This document shows positions 1-6,285 of a stretch of 7,728 nucleotides of DNA, piece after piece. Positions within the stretch are counted from its first letter, which is position 1, and each line of letters begins with the position of its first letter. This stretch comes from Myxococcales bacterium. Its GTDB lineage: Bacteria; Myxococcota; Polyangia; Polyangiales; Polyangiaceae. The DNA is taken from assembly GCA_020430865.1 (NCBI GenBank), contig JAGQIY010000770.1, positions 1 to 7,728 of the forward strand. Reading direction: 5' to 3'. The translations under genes and the position numbers were made by a program. The notes beneath the pieces are model-generated. The model had not been told where the DNA came from. It worked only from the letters and a program-made list of their open reading frames with translations, and did not search any database.

Positions 1-34
1 AGCAAAGAAGCCGGTCCCCAAGGGGTCCGGCTTC
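1..34 (-). terminator. Rho-independent terminator after the phosphatase gene, probably bidirectional
   Basis: An 8-bp inverted repeat (7-14 pairing with 27-34, GAAGCCGG/CCGGCTTC) is extended inward, past one T-T mismatch, by CCCC/GGGG arms. Read on the minus strand, the hairpin lies about 41 nt past the phosphatase stop and is followed at once by TTTGCT. Read on the plus strand it is followed by CTGTATTTT, so it could also stop a rightward gene lying left of the window. The stem is clearly seen; termination is inferred. Confidence 0.8.
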
Positions 35-75
35 CTGTATTTTGCGGTGGTGCTCAGGCTGAGCTGGGGCTTGCC

Positions 76-1008
76 TCAGGTGCCGCCACGCGAACTCGGT
101 GGTGCCATCTCGACCGCAGCGATCCCCGCGGGTGGGGTCGGAGCCGTCTCTTCCACCGTCGCGTCATCGGCTTCACTCCCCTGTCCTGGGATGGGCATGG
201 TGTCCCCCAGGGAAACGGGAGCCTCCTCGTCGTCCAGGGTGAACACCTGGACCAACACCGCGGTGATGTTGTCCTCCCCCCCATGCTCGTTGGCGAGGGT
301 GATCAGGCGTCGACAGGCGAGCTGCAGATCGTCCGTGGAGGTGACCACCTCGCGGATCTCGTCGTCGTCGATCATGCCGCTCAGACCATCTGAGCAAAGC
401 ACGTAGAGATCGCCGCCCTTCGCGTCGTCGCTCTGCAGGTCCACGGTGACCTGATCCTGCATGCCGAGCGCGCGCGTGATCACGTTCTTTGGCAGCTCGC
501 TGCGCTGCTCCTCCGTGAGCTCGGGCATCGCGAGCAGGTAGTCATTCACCAGCGAGTGATCCCGGGTCATCTGGGTGATCTCGCCGTCGCGAATGCGGTA
601 CGCGCGGCTATCCCCCACGTGGCCGATGAACATCTTCTTCTTCTTCGGGCTGAACAACGCACCCACCACGGTGGTGCCCATGCCCTGACACTCCCGCGAC
701 TGCAGGCTGCGCTCGAAGATCTGACGATTGGCGAGTCGGATCCCGGTCAGCAGGCGGTTCTCTTCCTCGCTCAAGCGCGAGTCGAAGTGGAATGGCCACG
801 TCACGTCCTCGTTCGCCGTCGCGCGGAAGAACTCGGCGATCGAGTCCGTCGCGATCCGACTCGCGACGTCCCCGGCTCGGTGTCCGCCCATGCCGTCAGC
901 CACGATGAACAGCTCGTGATCATCCAGCACCGCGAAGCTGTCCTCGTTGTGCTCTCGCTGAAGCCCAACGTCGCTGATCCCAGCCGCTTTTGCTCTCAAC
1001 CGACCCAC
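76..1008 (-). CDS. PP2C-family (PPM) serine/threonine protein phosphatase
   Basis: A 310-residue, soluble, metal-dependent protein phosphatase that removes phosphate from Ser/Thr residues in the cytoplasm, usually opposing Hanks-type kinases. The PPM motifs appear in order: RxxNED (residues 18-23), the metal-binding DGMGG (38-42), GTT after a conserved GMG (109-113), GDSRAY (132-137), SDGLS (206-210) and the C-terminal metal site GGEDNIT (243-249, Asp246). The catalytic domain is therefore complete at about 255 residues. After it comes a tail of about 50 residues, rich in Asp, Glu, Pro and Ala, probably disordered and without a membrane segment. The start is GTG at 1006-1008. A GGTGAGGG stretch just upstream can serve as ribosome binding site, and the RxxNED motif lies close behind, as is usual in bacterial PPM enzymes. 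No kinase gene is next to it in this window, so its substrate is unknown. The gene is likely monocistronic and ends at the hairpin at 7-34. Confidence 0.95.
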   Translation of the reverse strand: MGRLRAKAAGISDVGLQREHNEDSFAVLDDHELFIVADGMGGHRAGDVASRIATDSIAEFFRATANEDVTWPFHFDSRLSEEENRLLTGIRLANRQIFERSLQSRECQGMGTTVVGALFSPKKKKMFIGHVGDSRAYRIRDGEITQMTRDHSLVNDYLLAMPELTEEQRSELPKNVITRALGMQDQVTVDLQSDDAKGGDLYVLCSDGLSGMIDDDEIREVVTSTDDLQLACRRLITLANEHGGEDNITAVLVQVFTLDDEEAPVSLGDTMPIPGQGSEADDATVEETAPTPPAGIAAVEMAPPSSRGGT

Positions 1009-1009
1009 G

Positions 1010-1126
1010 CTACGCCCTCACCATCCCAGACGAGCACCATCCCAAACGACTGCAGTGACTGCAACACGATCGAGCGCGGAACGGAGGGAGAAACGCCCGG
1101 CACGGAATCACATCACACGGTTTCAC
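1010..1126 (-). CDS. Possible 38-residue cysteine-rich small ORF upstream of the phosphatase
   Basis: A GTG (1124-1126) preceded by GGAGG (complement of 1134-1138) at 7-nt spacing opens a 38-codon frame ending in TAG at 1010-1012, one base before the phosphatase GTG. The predicted peptide has six cysteines (C4, C9, C21, C22, C25, C31), including a CCSHC cluster, and several arginines. Good Shine-Dalgarno spacing and the one-base junction would suit a leader peptide translationally coupled to the phosphatase. Against it, the frame stays open upstream to about 1378 with the look of a chance ORF in GC-rich DNA, and I recognise no family. Treat it as a candidate only. Confidence 0.25.
   Translation of the reverse strand: MKPCDVIPCRAFLPPFRARSCCSHCSRLGWCSSGMVRA
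1019..1044. repeat. 10-bp direct repeat upstream of the phosphatase start
   Basis: CACCATCCCA occurs at 1019-1028 and again at 1035-1044, a period of 16 bp. On the minus strand this reads TGGGATGGTG twice, ending about 10 nt before the phosphatase GTG. It could be a tandem regulator site or a duplicated RNA element in the leader. It also lies in the candidate small ORF. The repeat is exact; the function is not known. Confidence 0.5.
1051..1063. promoter_or_regulatory. 13-bp palindrome, possible operator
   Basis: TGCAGTGACTGCA is a perfect palindrome with 6-bp arms around one central base, 43-55 bp before the phosphatase GTG. Its symmetry and its place next to the direct repeat fit a dimeric regulator site. 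The minus-strand TTGCAG overlapping it could be a poor -35 followed 17 bp later by GATGGT, a weak -10. Either reading is inferred. Confidence 0.3.
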
Positions 1127-1388
1127 GCGGCCACCTCCAGTGTCAAGCATACACCAGCCGGGACCGCTCCCTTGCCCGGAGTTGCACGTCCGTTCCAGAT
1201 CCTCACCCTCGCTCCTCGCCGAAGGCCGGCCCGAGCCACCTCTTGCTTGGGGGCCGCGGCGCCTGCCGAAGGGCCGACGGCTGGTTTGGAGGGAACCCGG
1301 CAGCCCAGCCGCGCCAGGACGCAAGCACCTGCCTGACTGCCCGGCGGCGAATCGGCCAAACGCGAGTCGTGTACTCAACGCCAGGCGC

Positions 1389-1946
1389 TCAGACCTCCAT
1401 GATGTCCTTCTCGCGGGCGGTCACCAGCTGGTCCACCGTCGCGACGCCTCCGCCCACCACTTCCTCGACCTTCTTCTTCGCCCGCTCTTGATCGTCCTCG
1501 CCGATCTCGCCCTCGTTCTTCAGGTCAGAGAGCATGTCGATGGCGTCGTGACGCGCCTTGCGGATGGCGACCTTGCAGTCCTCGCCATTGCGCTTGGCGA
1601 GCTTCGCGAGGTCCTTACGTCGCTCCTCGCTGAGCGGGGGGATAGGGATACGAATCAGGTCGCCGTCCGTCTGGGGATTGAAGCCCAGATCGCTCTCCCG
1701 GATGGCGCGCTCGATCGCCTGCACCTGGTTCTTCTCCCACGGCTTCACGGTGATCATCCGAGGCTCGGGCACACCGACGGACGCCATCTGGGAGATGGGC
1801 GTGGACTGCCCGTAGTAGTCGACGCGGATCCCGTCGAGCATCCCGGAGTTGGCGCGTCCAGTTCGCAGCTTGGCCAGATCTCGCTTCAACGCCTCGTGCG
1901 CCTTGTTGATGGCTACTGCCAGCTCGCTGAGCACCTCGTCGATCAT
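1389..1946 (-). CDS. frr: Ribosome recycling factor (RRF)
   Basis: RRF works in the cytoplasm with EF-G to split the post-termination ribosome into subunits, releasing mRNA and the deacylated tRNA. Started at ATG 1944-1946, the protein is 185 residues, the usual bacterial RRF length. It carries the family hallmark RTGRANSGMLDGI (28-40), the hinge and domain II stretch with ITVKPWEKNQ (65-74), DGDLIRIPIPPLSEERRK (94-111), and the basic helix IRKARHDA (128-135) with Arg132, the position known to be critical in the E. coli protein. The frame stays open 13 codons further upstream, but GGAGG sits 5 nt before the inner ATG (AGTTGGAGGACGGG), which settles the start. In many bacteria frr follows rpsB-tsf-pyrH. 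Here the upstream neighbour is nspC, about 350 bp away, so frr appears to have its own promoter. Very sure of the identity. Confidence 0.98.
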   Translation of the reverse strand: MIDEVLSELAVAINKAHEALKRDLAKLRTGRANSGMLDGIRVDYYGQSTPISQMASVGVPEPRMITVKPWEKNQVQAIERAIRESDLGFNPQTDGDLIRIPIPPLSEERRKDLAKLAKRNGEDCKVAIRKARHDAIDMLSDLKNEGEIGEDDQERAKKKVEEVVGGGVATVDQLVTAREKDIMEV

Positions 1947-1988
1947 CCCGTCCTCCAACTGGCAGGTCCGCGGACCTACCGACAACGC

Positions 1989-2002
1989 GCCCCGAAGGGG
2001 GC
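1989..2002 (-). promoter_or_regulatory. Small GC hairpin in the frr leader
   Basis: GCCCC (1989-1993) and GGGGC (1998-2002) form a 5-bp stem with a 4-base loop; on the minus strand the centre reads CTTC next to G, close to a stable UUCG-type loop. It lies about 43 nt upstream of the frr ATG and leaves the ribosome binding site free. No T-run follows, so a terminator is unlikely. Confidence 0.35.
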
Positions 2003-2107
2003 CGCCGTGTTTTTGCGCGGGCGCCCGGCCCGCCGCCGTGTTCGTTCGCGCCCCCGCGGCGCCAGGGTGTTTCTCGCGCCGCTCGGGCTGCGGTGTTCCT
2101 TCGGCCC
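2003..2107 (-). repeat. Four degenerate AACAC-centred repeats in the frr leader
   Basis: On the plus strand GTGTT occurs at 2007, 2038, 2067 and 2093, with periods of 31, 29 and 26 bp. Read as minus-strand RNA, each is an AACAC preceded by a GCGC- or GGCC-type, purine-rich stretch. The 2067 copy lies in the loop of a 5-bp hairpin (GGCGC 2058-2062 with GCGCC 2076-2080), and the 2093 copy is flanked by 4-bp arms (2085-2088 with 2104-2107). Flanking bases vary, so this is a degenerate array rather than a clean tandem repeat. Confidence 0.4.
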
Positions 2108-2120
2108 TTGGGTTGCGAGG

Positions 2121-2126
2121 CTTATA
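2121..2126 (-). promoter_or_regulatory. frr: Candidate frr promoter (-10 TATAAG)
   Basis: In a GC-rich gap the minus strand has GTGTTATAAGCC. TATAAG matches the sigma-70 -10 box at the first five of six positions. The hexamer 17 bp upstream (TCGCGA) matches the -35 box at only three of six. Transcription from here would give a leader of roughly 165 nt before the frr ATG. Confidence 0.4.
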
Positions 2127-2175
2127 ACACCCCGATCCGCATATCGCGAGCCGTTAGCGCCAGCCGACACGGCGA

Positions 2176-2199
2176 TGAAAAGCGCCGCCAGAGCCGCTT
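2176..2199 (-). terminator. Weak candidate terminator after nspC
   Basis: On the minus strand, AAGCG (complement of 2195-2199) and CGCTT (complement of 2180-2184) can pair around a 10-nt loop and run into TTTTC (the A-run at 2178-2181). It lies about 100 nt past the nspC stop. The stem is short, so the call is tentative. Confidence 0.3.
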
Positions 2200-2296
2200 G
2201 AAAGACGCACGACTCGCGGGATACTCGGACCGACGACTCCCCGTCCCGAGGGCCCGCTCGCGACGCTCACCTGACGCTCGGTGGCAGGCCCGTCGC

Positions 2297-3469
2297 TCAA
2301 CTCAAACGGTGCTTGTAGTCGGCGTAGCTGAAGCGCCGGACGACCCGGCGCTCCTCGCCGTCTGCCAGCACGATGCTCGGAAGTCGCACGCCGTTGAACG
2401 TCGTGTTCTTGACCATGGTGTAGTGAGCCATGTCGAGGAACACCAGCTTCGAGCCGATCACCAGCGGCTCGGCGAAGGAGTAGTCTCCGATCACGTCTCC
2501 GGCCAGACAAGTGAGGCCCCCGAGACGAAAGTCGTGCGCGAGGACCCCGGGCCGCGCCCCTCCTCGAATTTCCGCACGGTAAGGCATCTCGAGCACGTCA
2601 GGCATGTGGGCGGTGGCCGAGGTGTCGAGGATCGCGATGGGTGGTTCGCCAGGGATGATGTCGAGCACCGAGGTGACCAGCGTGCCGGTATTGAGCCCGA
2701 TGGCTTCGCCCGGCTCGAGGTACACAGCGACGTTCCAGCGCTCCCGGAAGCCCTTCACGAGGCGAATCAAGAGGTCGACGTCGTAGTCGGGACGCGTGAT
2801 GTGGTGGCCTCCACCGAAGTTCACCCACTCGAGCTTGGGGATGAACTCACCAAAGCGTGATTCGAAGGCGGCGAGGGTGCGCTCCAACGCGTCCGAGCCA
2901 AGCTCGCACAGCGTGTGGAAATGCAGGCCGTCCAGTCGCTCCACGAGCTCGGGGGTGAGGGCGCTCCGGCGCGTGCCAAGCCGCGATCCTGGAGCACACG
3001 GATCGTAGAGCGGTGTCTTCACCTCGGAGTGCTCCGGGTTCACCCGGAGCCCGACTTCGATGCCAGCGGCGCGTGCTCGAGGTCCGAACTGGCGCAGCTG
3101 ATTGGGCGAGTTGAACACCAGGTGATCCACCAGCGGGAGCAGGTCCTCGAAGTCTGCCTCGGAGTACGCCGGCGCGTACGCATGTACCTCACCACCGAAC
3201 TCCTCCTTCCCGAGGCGAGCCTCATCCGGTGAGCTGGCGGTGATGCCGGGGAGAACCTTGCGGATCTCGCCAAAGGTCGACCAGGCCGCGAAGCCCTTCA
3301 GCGCGAGGAGGATCTTGCAGCCTGCTTCCCGCTGCACACGCTGCAGCACCTGCAGGTTCTCGCGCAACTTGTCCAGGTCGATGACGTAGGCTGGAGTCTG
3401 TACCTGGGAGACATCCGTCCCCGGATCACAGGGCTGGGCCCAGGGGATGTCGCTCTCGCCGTCTCCCAC
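2297..3469 (-). CDS. nspC: Carboxynorspermidine / carboxyspermidine decarboxylase
   Basis: A PLP enzyme of the alanine racemase-fold (fold III) decarboxylases, 390 residues, cytoplasmic. It removes the carboxyl group from carboxyspermidine or carboxynorspermidine to give spermidine or norspermidine, the last step of the aspartate-semialdehyde polyamine route. Visible landmarks: the PLP lysine in ALKGFA (Lys58), FHTLCE (184-189), the glycine loop GGGHH (219-223), EPGEA (252-256), and CLAGD (321-325), whose Cys321 is the expected catalytic cysteine of the partner subunit in the dimer. Length and motif order are those of NspC rather than of the longer diaminopimelate or ornithine/arginine decarboxylases. 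The start is GTG 3467-3469, with GAGGAG 7 nt upstream inside the last codons of the dehydrogenase gene. The one-base gap to that gene points to one mRNA and translational coupling. Which product is made cannot be told from sequence alone; spermidine is the common one outside Vibrio. Confidence 0.93.
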   Translation of the reverse strand: MGDGESDIPWAQPCDPGTDVSQVQTPAYVIDLDKLRENLQVLQRVQREAGCKILLALKGFAAWSTFGEIRKVLPGITASSPDEARLGKEEFGGEVHAYAPAYSEADFEDLLPLVDHLVFNSPNQLRQFGPRARAAGIEVGLRVNPEHSEVKTPLYDPCAPGSRLGTRRSALTPELVERLDGLHFHTLCELGSDALERTLAAFESRFGEFIPKLEWVNFGGGHHITRPDYDVDLLIRLVKGFRERWNVAVYLEPGEAIGLNTGTLVTSVLDIIPGEPPIAILDTSATAHMPDVLEMPYRAEIRGGARPGVLAHDFRLGGLTCLAGDVIGDYSFAEPLVIGSKLVFLDMAHYTMVKNTTFNGVRLPSIVLADGEERRVVRRFSYADYKHRLS

Positions 3470-3470
3470 G

Positions 3471-4658
3471 TCAGCGCTCCTCGACGTGCCAGGGCAGGCC
3501 GTGCTTGCCCAGTGCCTCGAGGAAAGGCTCGGGATCGAGCTGCTCCATGTTGAAGACGCCGTGACCCTGCCACTTCTTGGTGAGCATCATCATCGCGCCC
3601 ACCATCGCGGGCACACCGGTCGTGTAGCTGATGGCCTGCGAGCGCACCTCTCGATAGCACTCGGCGTGGTCACAGATGTTGTAGATGAAGACACGCTTCG
3701 GCTTGCCGTCCTTCTTGCCCTCGATGAGGCAACCGATGCTGGTCTTGCCGGTGTAGTTCTTCGCGAGCGACGCTGGATCCGGCAACAGGGCCTTCAGGAA
3801 CTGAATCGGCACGATCTGCTGCCCCTGGAACTCGATCGGCTCGATGCTGGTCATGCCGACGTTCTGCAGCACGTTGAGGTGCGTGATGTACTTCTCGCCG
3901 AAGGTCATCCAGAAGCGGATACGCTTGAGGCCCTTGATGTTCTGGCAGAGGGACTCCAATTCCTCGTGATAGAGCACGTAGGCGCGCCTCACCCCCACCC
4001 CCGGGAAATCGAAATCCTGGTGGATACTCAGCGGGGCGATCTCCTTCCACTCGCCGGCTTCCCAGTAGCGGCCGTTCTGGGTGATCTCACGGATGTTGAT
4101 CTCAGGGTTGAAGTTGGTCGCGAAGGGATGACCATGGTCACCCCCATTGCAGTCGAGGATGTCGATGGTCTCGATCTCGTCGAACAGCTTCTTCTGGGCG
4201 TAGGCGCAGAAGACGTTCGTCACGCCGGGATCGAAGCCGCTGCCCAGCAGCGCCATGACGCCCGCGTCCTTGAAGCGATCCTGGTAGGCCCACTGCCACT
4301 TGTATTCGAACTTGGCGACGTCCGGCGGCTCGTAGTTCGCCGTGTCGAGGTAGTCGACCTTGCGAGCCAGGCAAGCGTCCATCAGCGCCAGATCCTGGTA
4401 AGGCAGGGCGACATTCAGCAGCAGGTCGGGCTTGACCTCGTCGAGCAGCTTGATCGTGTTCTCGGGGTCGTCCGCGTCGAGCGCCAGGATCTCGATGTCT
4501 CGCCCAGTGAGTTCCTTCACCTCGGCGGCGATGGCTTCACAACGCGAGAGCGTCCGGCTCGCCAGCACGATCTCGCTGAACACCTCGGGCACCTGGGCGC
4601 ACTTGTGCACCACGACCTTGCCGACACCGCCCGCACCGACGATCAGAACCTTGCTCAT
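3471..4658 (-). CDS. Carboxynorspermidine/carboxyspermidine dehydrogenase (saccharopine dehydrogenase family)
   Basis: A 395-residue cytoplasmic oxidoreductase. It condenses L-aspartate beta-semialdehyde with putrescine or 1,3-diaminopropane and reduces the Schiff base with NAD(P)H to carboxyspermidine or carboxynorspermidine, the substrate of the NspC encoded next. The N-terminus is a Rossmann fold with GAGGVG at residues 8-13. Further marks are DLLLNVALPYQDL (78-90), YLDTANYEPPD (103-113), the strongly conserved GSGFDPGVTN (139-148), and a C-terminal saccharopine-dehydrogenase-type domain through TTGVPAMVGAMMM (346-358). The fold is shared with lysine-pathway saccharopine dehydrogenases, but the adjoining nspC assigns it to polyamines. 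The start is ATG 4656-4658, with GGAGG 5 nt upstream (GTGGAGGAACG). The 133 bp before it contain only a poor promoter-like pair (TTGGTC, 16 bp, TAGGCT on the minus strand), so co-transcription from the patatin gene cannot be excluded. Confidence 0.93.
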   Translation of the reverse strand: MSKVLIVGAGGVGKVVVHKCAQVPEVFSEIVLASRTLSRCEAIAAEVKELTGRDIEILALDADDPENTIKLLDEVKPDLLLNVALPYQDLALMDACLARKVDYLDTANYEPPDVAKFEYKWQWAYQDRFKDAGVMALLGSGFDPGVTNVFCAYAQKKLFDEIETIDILDCNGGDHGHPFATNFNPEINIREITQNGRYWEAGEWKEIAPLSIHQDFDFPGVGVRRAYVLYHEELESLCQNIKGLKRIRFWMTFGEKYITHLNVLQNVGMTSIEPIEFQGQQIVPIQFLKALLPDPASLAKNYTGKTSIGCLIEGKKDGKPKRVFIYNICDHAECYREVRSQAISYTTGVPAMVGAMMMLTKKWQGHGVFNMEQLDPEPFLEALGKHGLPWHVEER

Positions 4659-4791
4659 CGTTCCTCCACTGCTTTGCTACTAGCCCCACGGCTGACGCGC
4701 CTCGACCGCAGCGCTCGAGCCTAGTGAGGCCAAGGGCGCGACCAATGCCACATGTTCGTGACACGGTCGAGCCCCCGAACGCCGCCTCGGC

Positions 4792-6186
4792 TCAGGGCGC
4801 CAGCACACAGGCGGCCCCGAAGAACTCGCGGATCTCCTGGCTGCGCGCAAGAGCGTCTTTTCGCCCCAACTCGATCAGGCGTTCGGCGAATCCGCCGTCG
4901 AAGAGCAGGTAGGCCGCCCAATCCGCCTGGGACCCGCGGGCGACTCCCAGGAGCCAGCGTGGGATGCGCGACAAGCGCCAGGAGTCGAGGTGACGCTCGA
5001 GGTGCTCTTGAGCGATCGCGCCCAGATCCTCCGAGGGGCTGAAGACCAGGGTCTCGATGCGACGGTAGGGAGCCCCCCGGGAGTCGATCAAGAGCCGCTC
5101 CACTTCCGCGAAGCTCTGGGGCGGGAGGGCTTGCTCCAGCACGGCGACCAGATGATTGAAGCGCTTGAGCACGGCGAGATCGTAGACCACCTGATCCAGC
5201 AACAGCGCGTTCATCACTTTTCCTGCAAGGAAAAACAACCCCGGGTACTCGTCGAGCTTCACCTCGGGCTCGACGCCCTCCTCCCGGGTGCCCGACAGGG
5301 TGATCACCACCAGGCGATCCGAGCCGGCGCGGATGGCAGGAGAAATTGGCGTGTTGAAGCGCAACCCGCCGTCACAGTAGTACGACGCGCCGATGCGCCG
5401 CGCAGGGAAGAGCAGCGGAATCGCTGCCGACGCCAGCACGTGCTCGTCGCCGATCTGTCCAATTTCCGCACGGCGCCGCGGATCGCGCGATGGTCTGAAA
5501 TCTGCCGCAGGCGCCACCTCGGAGAAGATGGTGGTCTTCCCCGTGGCGACATCCAATGCCGCAACGAGCAGCGCTAGCGTCCGACCGGCGTCCACGTTGT
5601 CGTGCAGCGTCTCCCACTCGATGCTGCCCCCGATCATCGACTCCAGAGGCCGCGGATCCAGCAGCGAGCGCCCGAAGTGCTCTGGGTCCCGAGAGCCGTC
5701 GCCGGCGCGCCGCAGGCCAGCCCGAAGGGAGAGGAAGCCCAACGGATCGAAGCGCAGATGGCGCTCGATCTCCAGGCTGATCCAGGTGTGACGCAGGCGC
5801 TCGATGTCCATGTCCGCGCGGTGGGTGTTGGCGGCGAGGTACGAAGCGTTGATCGCACCAACACTGGTCCCGGCGAACACCCGAAAGGGCGACGGTCGAT
5901 GCGTCGGTGTTCCGAGAGCCTCGACGATGCCCTCGACGACGCCCACCTCGTAGGCGCCTCGCATGCCGCCGCCGCTCAGCACCAAGCCGATGCGGGGTTC
6001 TTGCGCCACCGGCACGATGCTCGGGCGCATGCTGCTGCGAGGTCCGACGCTCGCCGGGGGTTCACTGGACTGCGCGAAACCGGAGCGCGTGGAAGGAGGT
6101 CCGCTCATACCGCAGCCCAGCTGCTCCACAGGGGATGCGCGGCCGGAGTCGCCGACTCCAGGCCAACCAGCTGGCGCAGCGTCCAC
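4792..6186 (-). CDS. Patatin-like phospholipase family protein
   Basis: A 464-residue protein with a patatin domain, a serine lipase that cleaves acyl esters of phospholipids or similar lipids with a Ser-Asp dyad. The glycine-rich oxyanion loop is GGGMRG (72-77), the nucleophile elbow is GTSVG (106-110, Ser108), and the catalytic Asp is in DGGLRFNTP (272-280, Asp272). SAAIPLLFP (253-261) is also typical. The domain ends near residue 300. About 160 further residues, with hydrophobic and helical stretches (LFFLAGKVMNALLLD, 317-331), form a C-terminal part I cannot name, seen in several long bacterial patatins. The first 65 residues are Pro/Ser/Gly-rich and look disordered, without a clear signal peptide. 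The start is uncertain. GTG 6184-6186 has GAGGG 5 nt upstream and is chosen; Met27 (6106-6108) and Met53 (6028-6030) are alternatives with poorer ribosome binding sites. Single gene, divergent from the nuclease-like gene. Substrate and location are unknown. Confidence 0.92.
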   Translation of the reverse strand: MDAAPAGWPGVGDSGRASPVEQLGCGMSGPPSTRSGFAQSSEPPASVGPRSSMRPSIVPVAQEPRIGLVLSGGGMRGAYEVGVVEGIVEALGTPTHRPSPFRVFAGTSVGAINASYLAANTHRADMDIERLRHTWISLEIERHLRFDPLGFLSLRAGLRRAGDGSRDPEHFGRSLLDPRPLESMIGGSIEWETLHDNVDAGRTLALLVAALDVATGKTTIFSEVAPAADFRPSRDPRRRAEIGQIGDEHVLASAAIPLLFPARRIGASYYCDGGLRFNTPISPAIRAGSDRLVVITLSGTREEGVEPEVKLDEYPGLFFLAGKVMNALLLDQVVYDLAVLKRFNHLVAVLEQALPPQSFAEVERLLIDSRGAPYRRIETLVFSPSEDLGAIAQEHLERHLDSWRLSRIPRWLLGVARGSQADWAAYLLFDGGFAERLIELGRKDALARSQEIREFFGAACVLAP

Positions 6187-6198
6187 CGCATCCCTCGC

Positions 6199-6204
6199 AT
6201 CATA
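6199..6204 (-). promoter_or_regulatory. Candidate -10 for the patatin gene
   Basis: TATGAT on the minus strand matches the sigma-70 -10 box at five of six positions, but the hexamer 17 bp upstream (AGCGCA) is a poor -35. If used, transcription would begin near 6192, leaving almost no leader for GTG 6186 and favouring translation from Met27. It overlaps the same short divergent region as the rightward promoter. Confidence 0.3.
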
Positions 6205-6271
6205 GCCGAGGTCCGGTTCGCTGCGCTCTAGTCATTGGCCGAGGGGGCTCCTGTAGCGCGCCTGGAACCGC

Positions 6272-6279
6272 TATAGAGT
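6272..6279 (+). promoter_or_regulatory. Candidate -10 for the nuclease-like gene, near-leaderless
   Basis: TATAGAGT contains two overlapping -10-like hexamers (TATAGA 6272-6277 and TAGAGT 6274-6279), each matching four of six. Either would place the transcript start at about 6284-6286, on the GTG itself. No recognisable -35 lies 16-18 bp upstream, so confidence is low. Confidence 0.3.
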
Positions 6280-6285
6280 CTGACG

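Larger units (their letters stand above)
1009..1388. other. Intergenic gap between frr and the phosphatase gene
   Basis: This is 380 bp between two genes in the same orientation. Apart from the candidate small ORF, it holds a minus-strand TTGACA (complement of 1141-1146) with no good -10 at 16-18 bp, a TATGCT (complement of 1146-1151), a palindrome at 1051-1063 and a direct repeat at 1019-1044. I could not find a stem plus T-run to end frr transcription, so read-through into the phosphatase is possible. The 1150-1388 part shows nothing I can name. Confidence 0.5.
1947..2296. other. Intergenic gap between nspC and frr, with long frr leader
   Basis: The 350-bp gap holds, reading along the minus strand: a possible nspC terminator (2178-2199), a TATAAG -10-like box (2121-2126), then about 165 nt of GC-rich leader with four spaced AACAC motifs and a hairpin near 1989-2002, ending in the frr ribosome binding site. 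No ORF in it looks like a real gene. Confidence 0.5.

Noticed and set aside
1118..1146. Perfect TTGACA as a promoter for the phosphatase
   Set aside because: At 16-18 bp downstream there is no acceptable -10 (17 bp gives AAACCG). It would also start transcription inside the candidate small ORF.
1010..1378. Full 122-codon minus-strand ORF in the frr-phosphatase gap
   Set aside because: The upstream two thirds have no ribosome binding site or recognisable features. Only the last 38 codons, with a good SD, were kept as a candidate.
556..1491. 311-codon plus-strand ORF
   Set aside because: It is antisense to the phosphatase gene and spans the adjoining gap; no motif, and composition is that of a shadow frame.
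1140..2201. 353-codon plus-strand ORF across frr
   Set aside because: It is antisense to frr and runs through two intergenic gaps; the protein is Arg/Leu-rich with no family features.
2297..3469. Reading nspC as diaminopimelate or ornithine decarboxylase
   Set aside because: Length (390), the FHTLCE and CLAGD motifs and the adjoining carboxynorspermidine dehydrogenase fit NspC better.
3447..4724. 425-codon plus-strand ORF
   Set aside because: It is the antisense of the dehydrogenase gene, which has clear family motifs, a good ribosome binding site and correct length. Long antisense frames are expected in GC-rich coding DNA, and this one has no recognisable motif.
5602..6231. 209-codon plus-strand ORF
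   Set aside because: It is antisense to the patatin gene, whose catalytic motifs are all on the minus strand.
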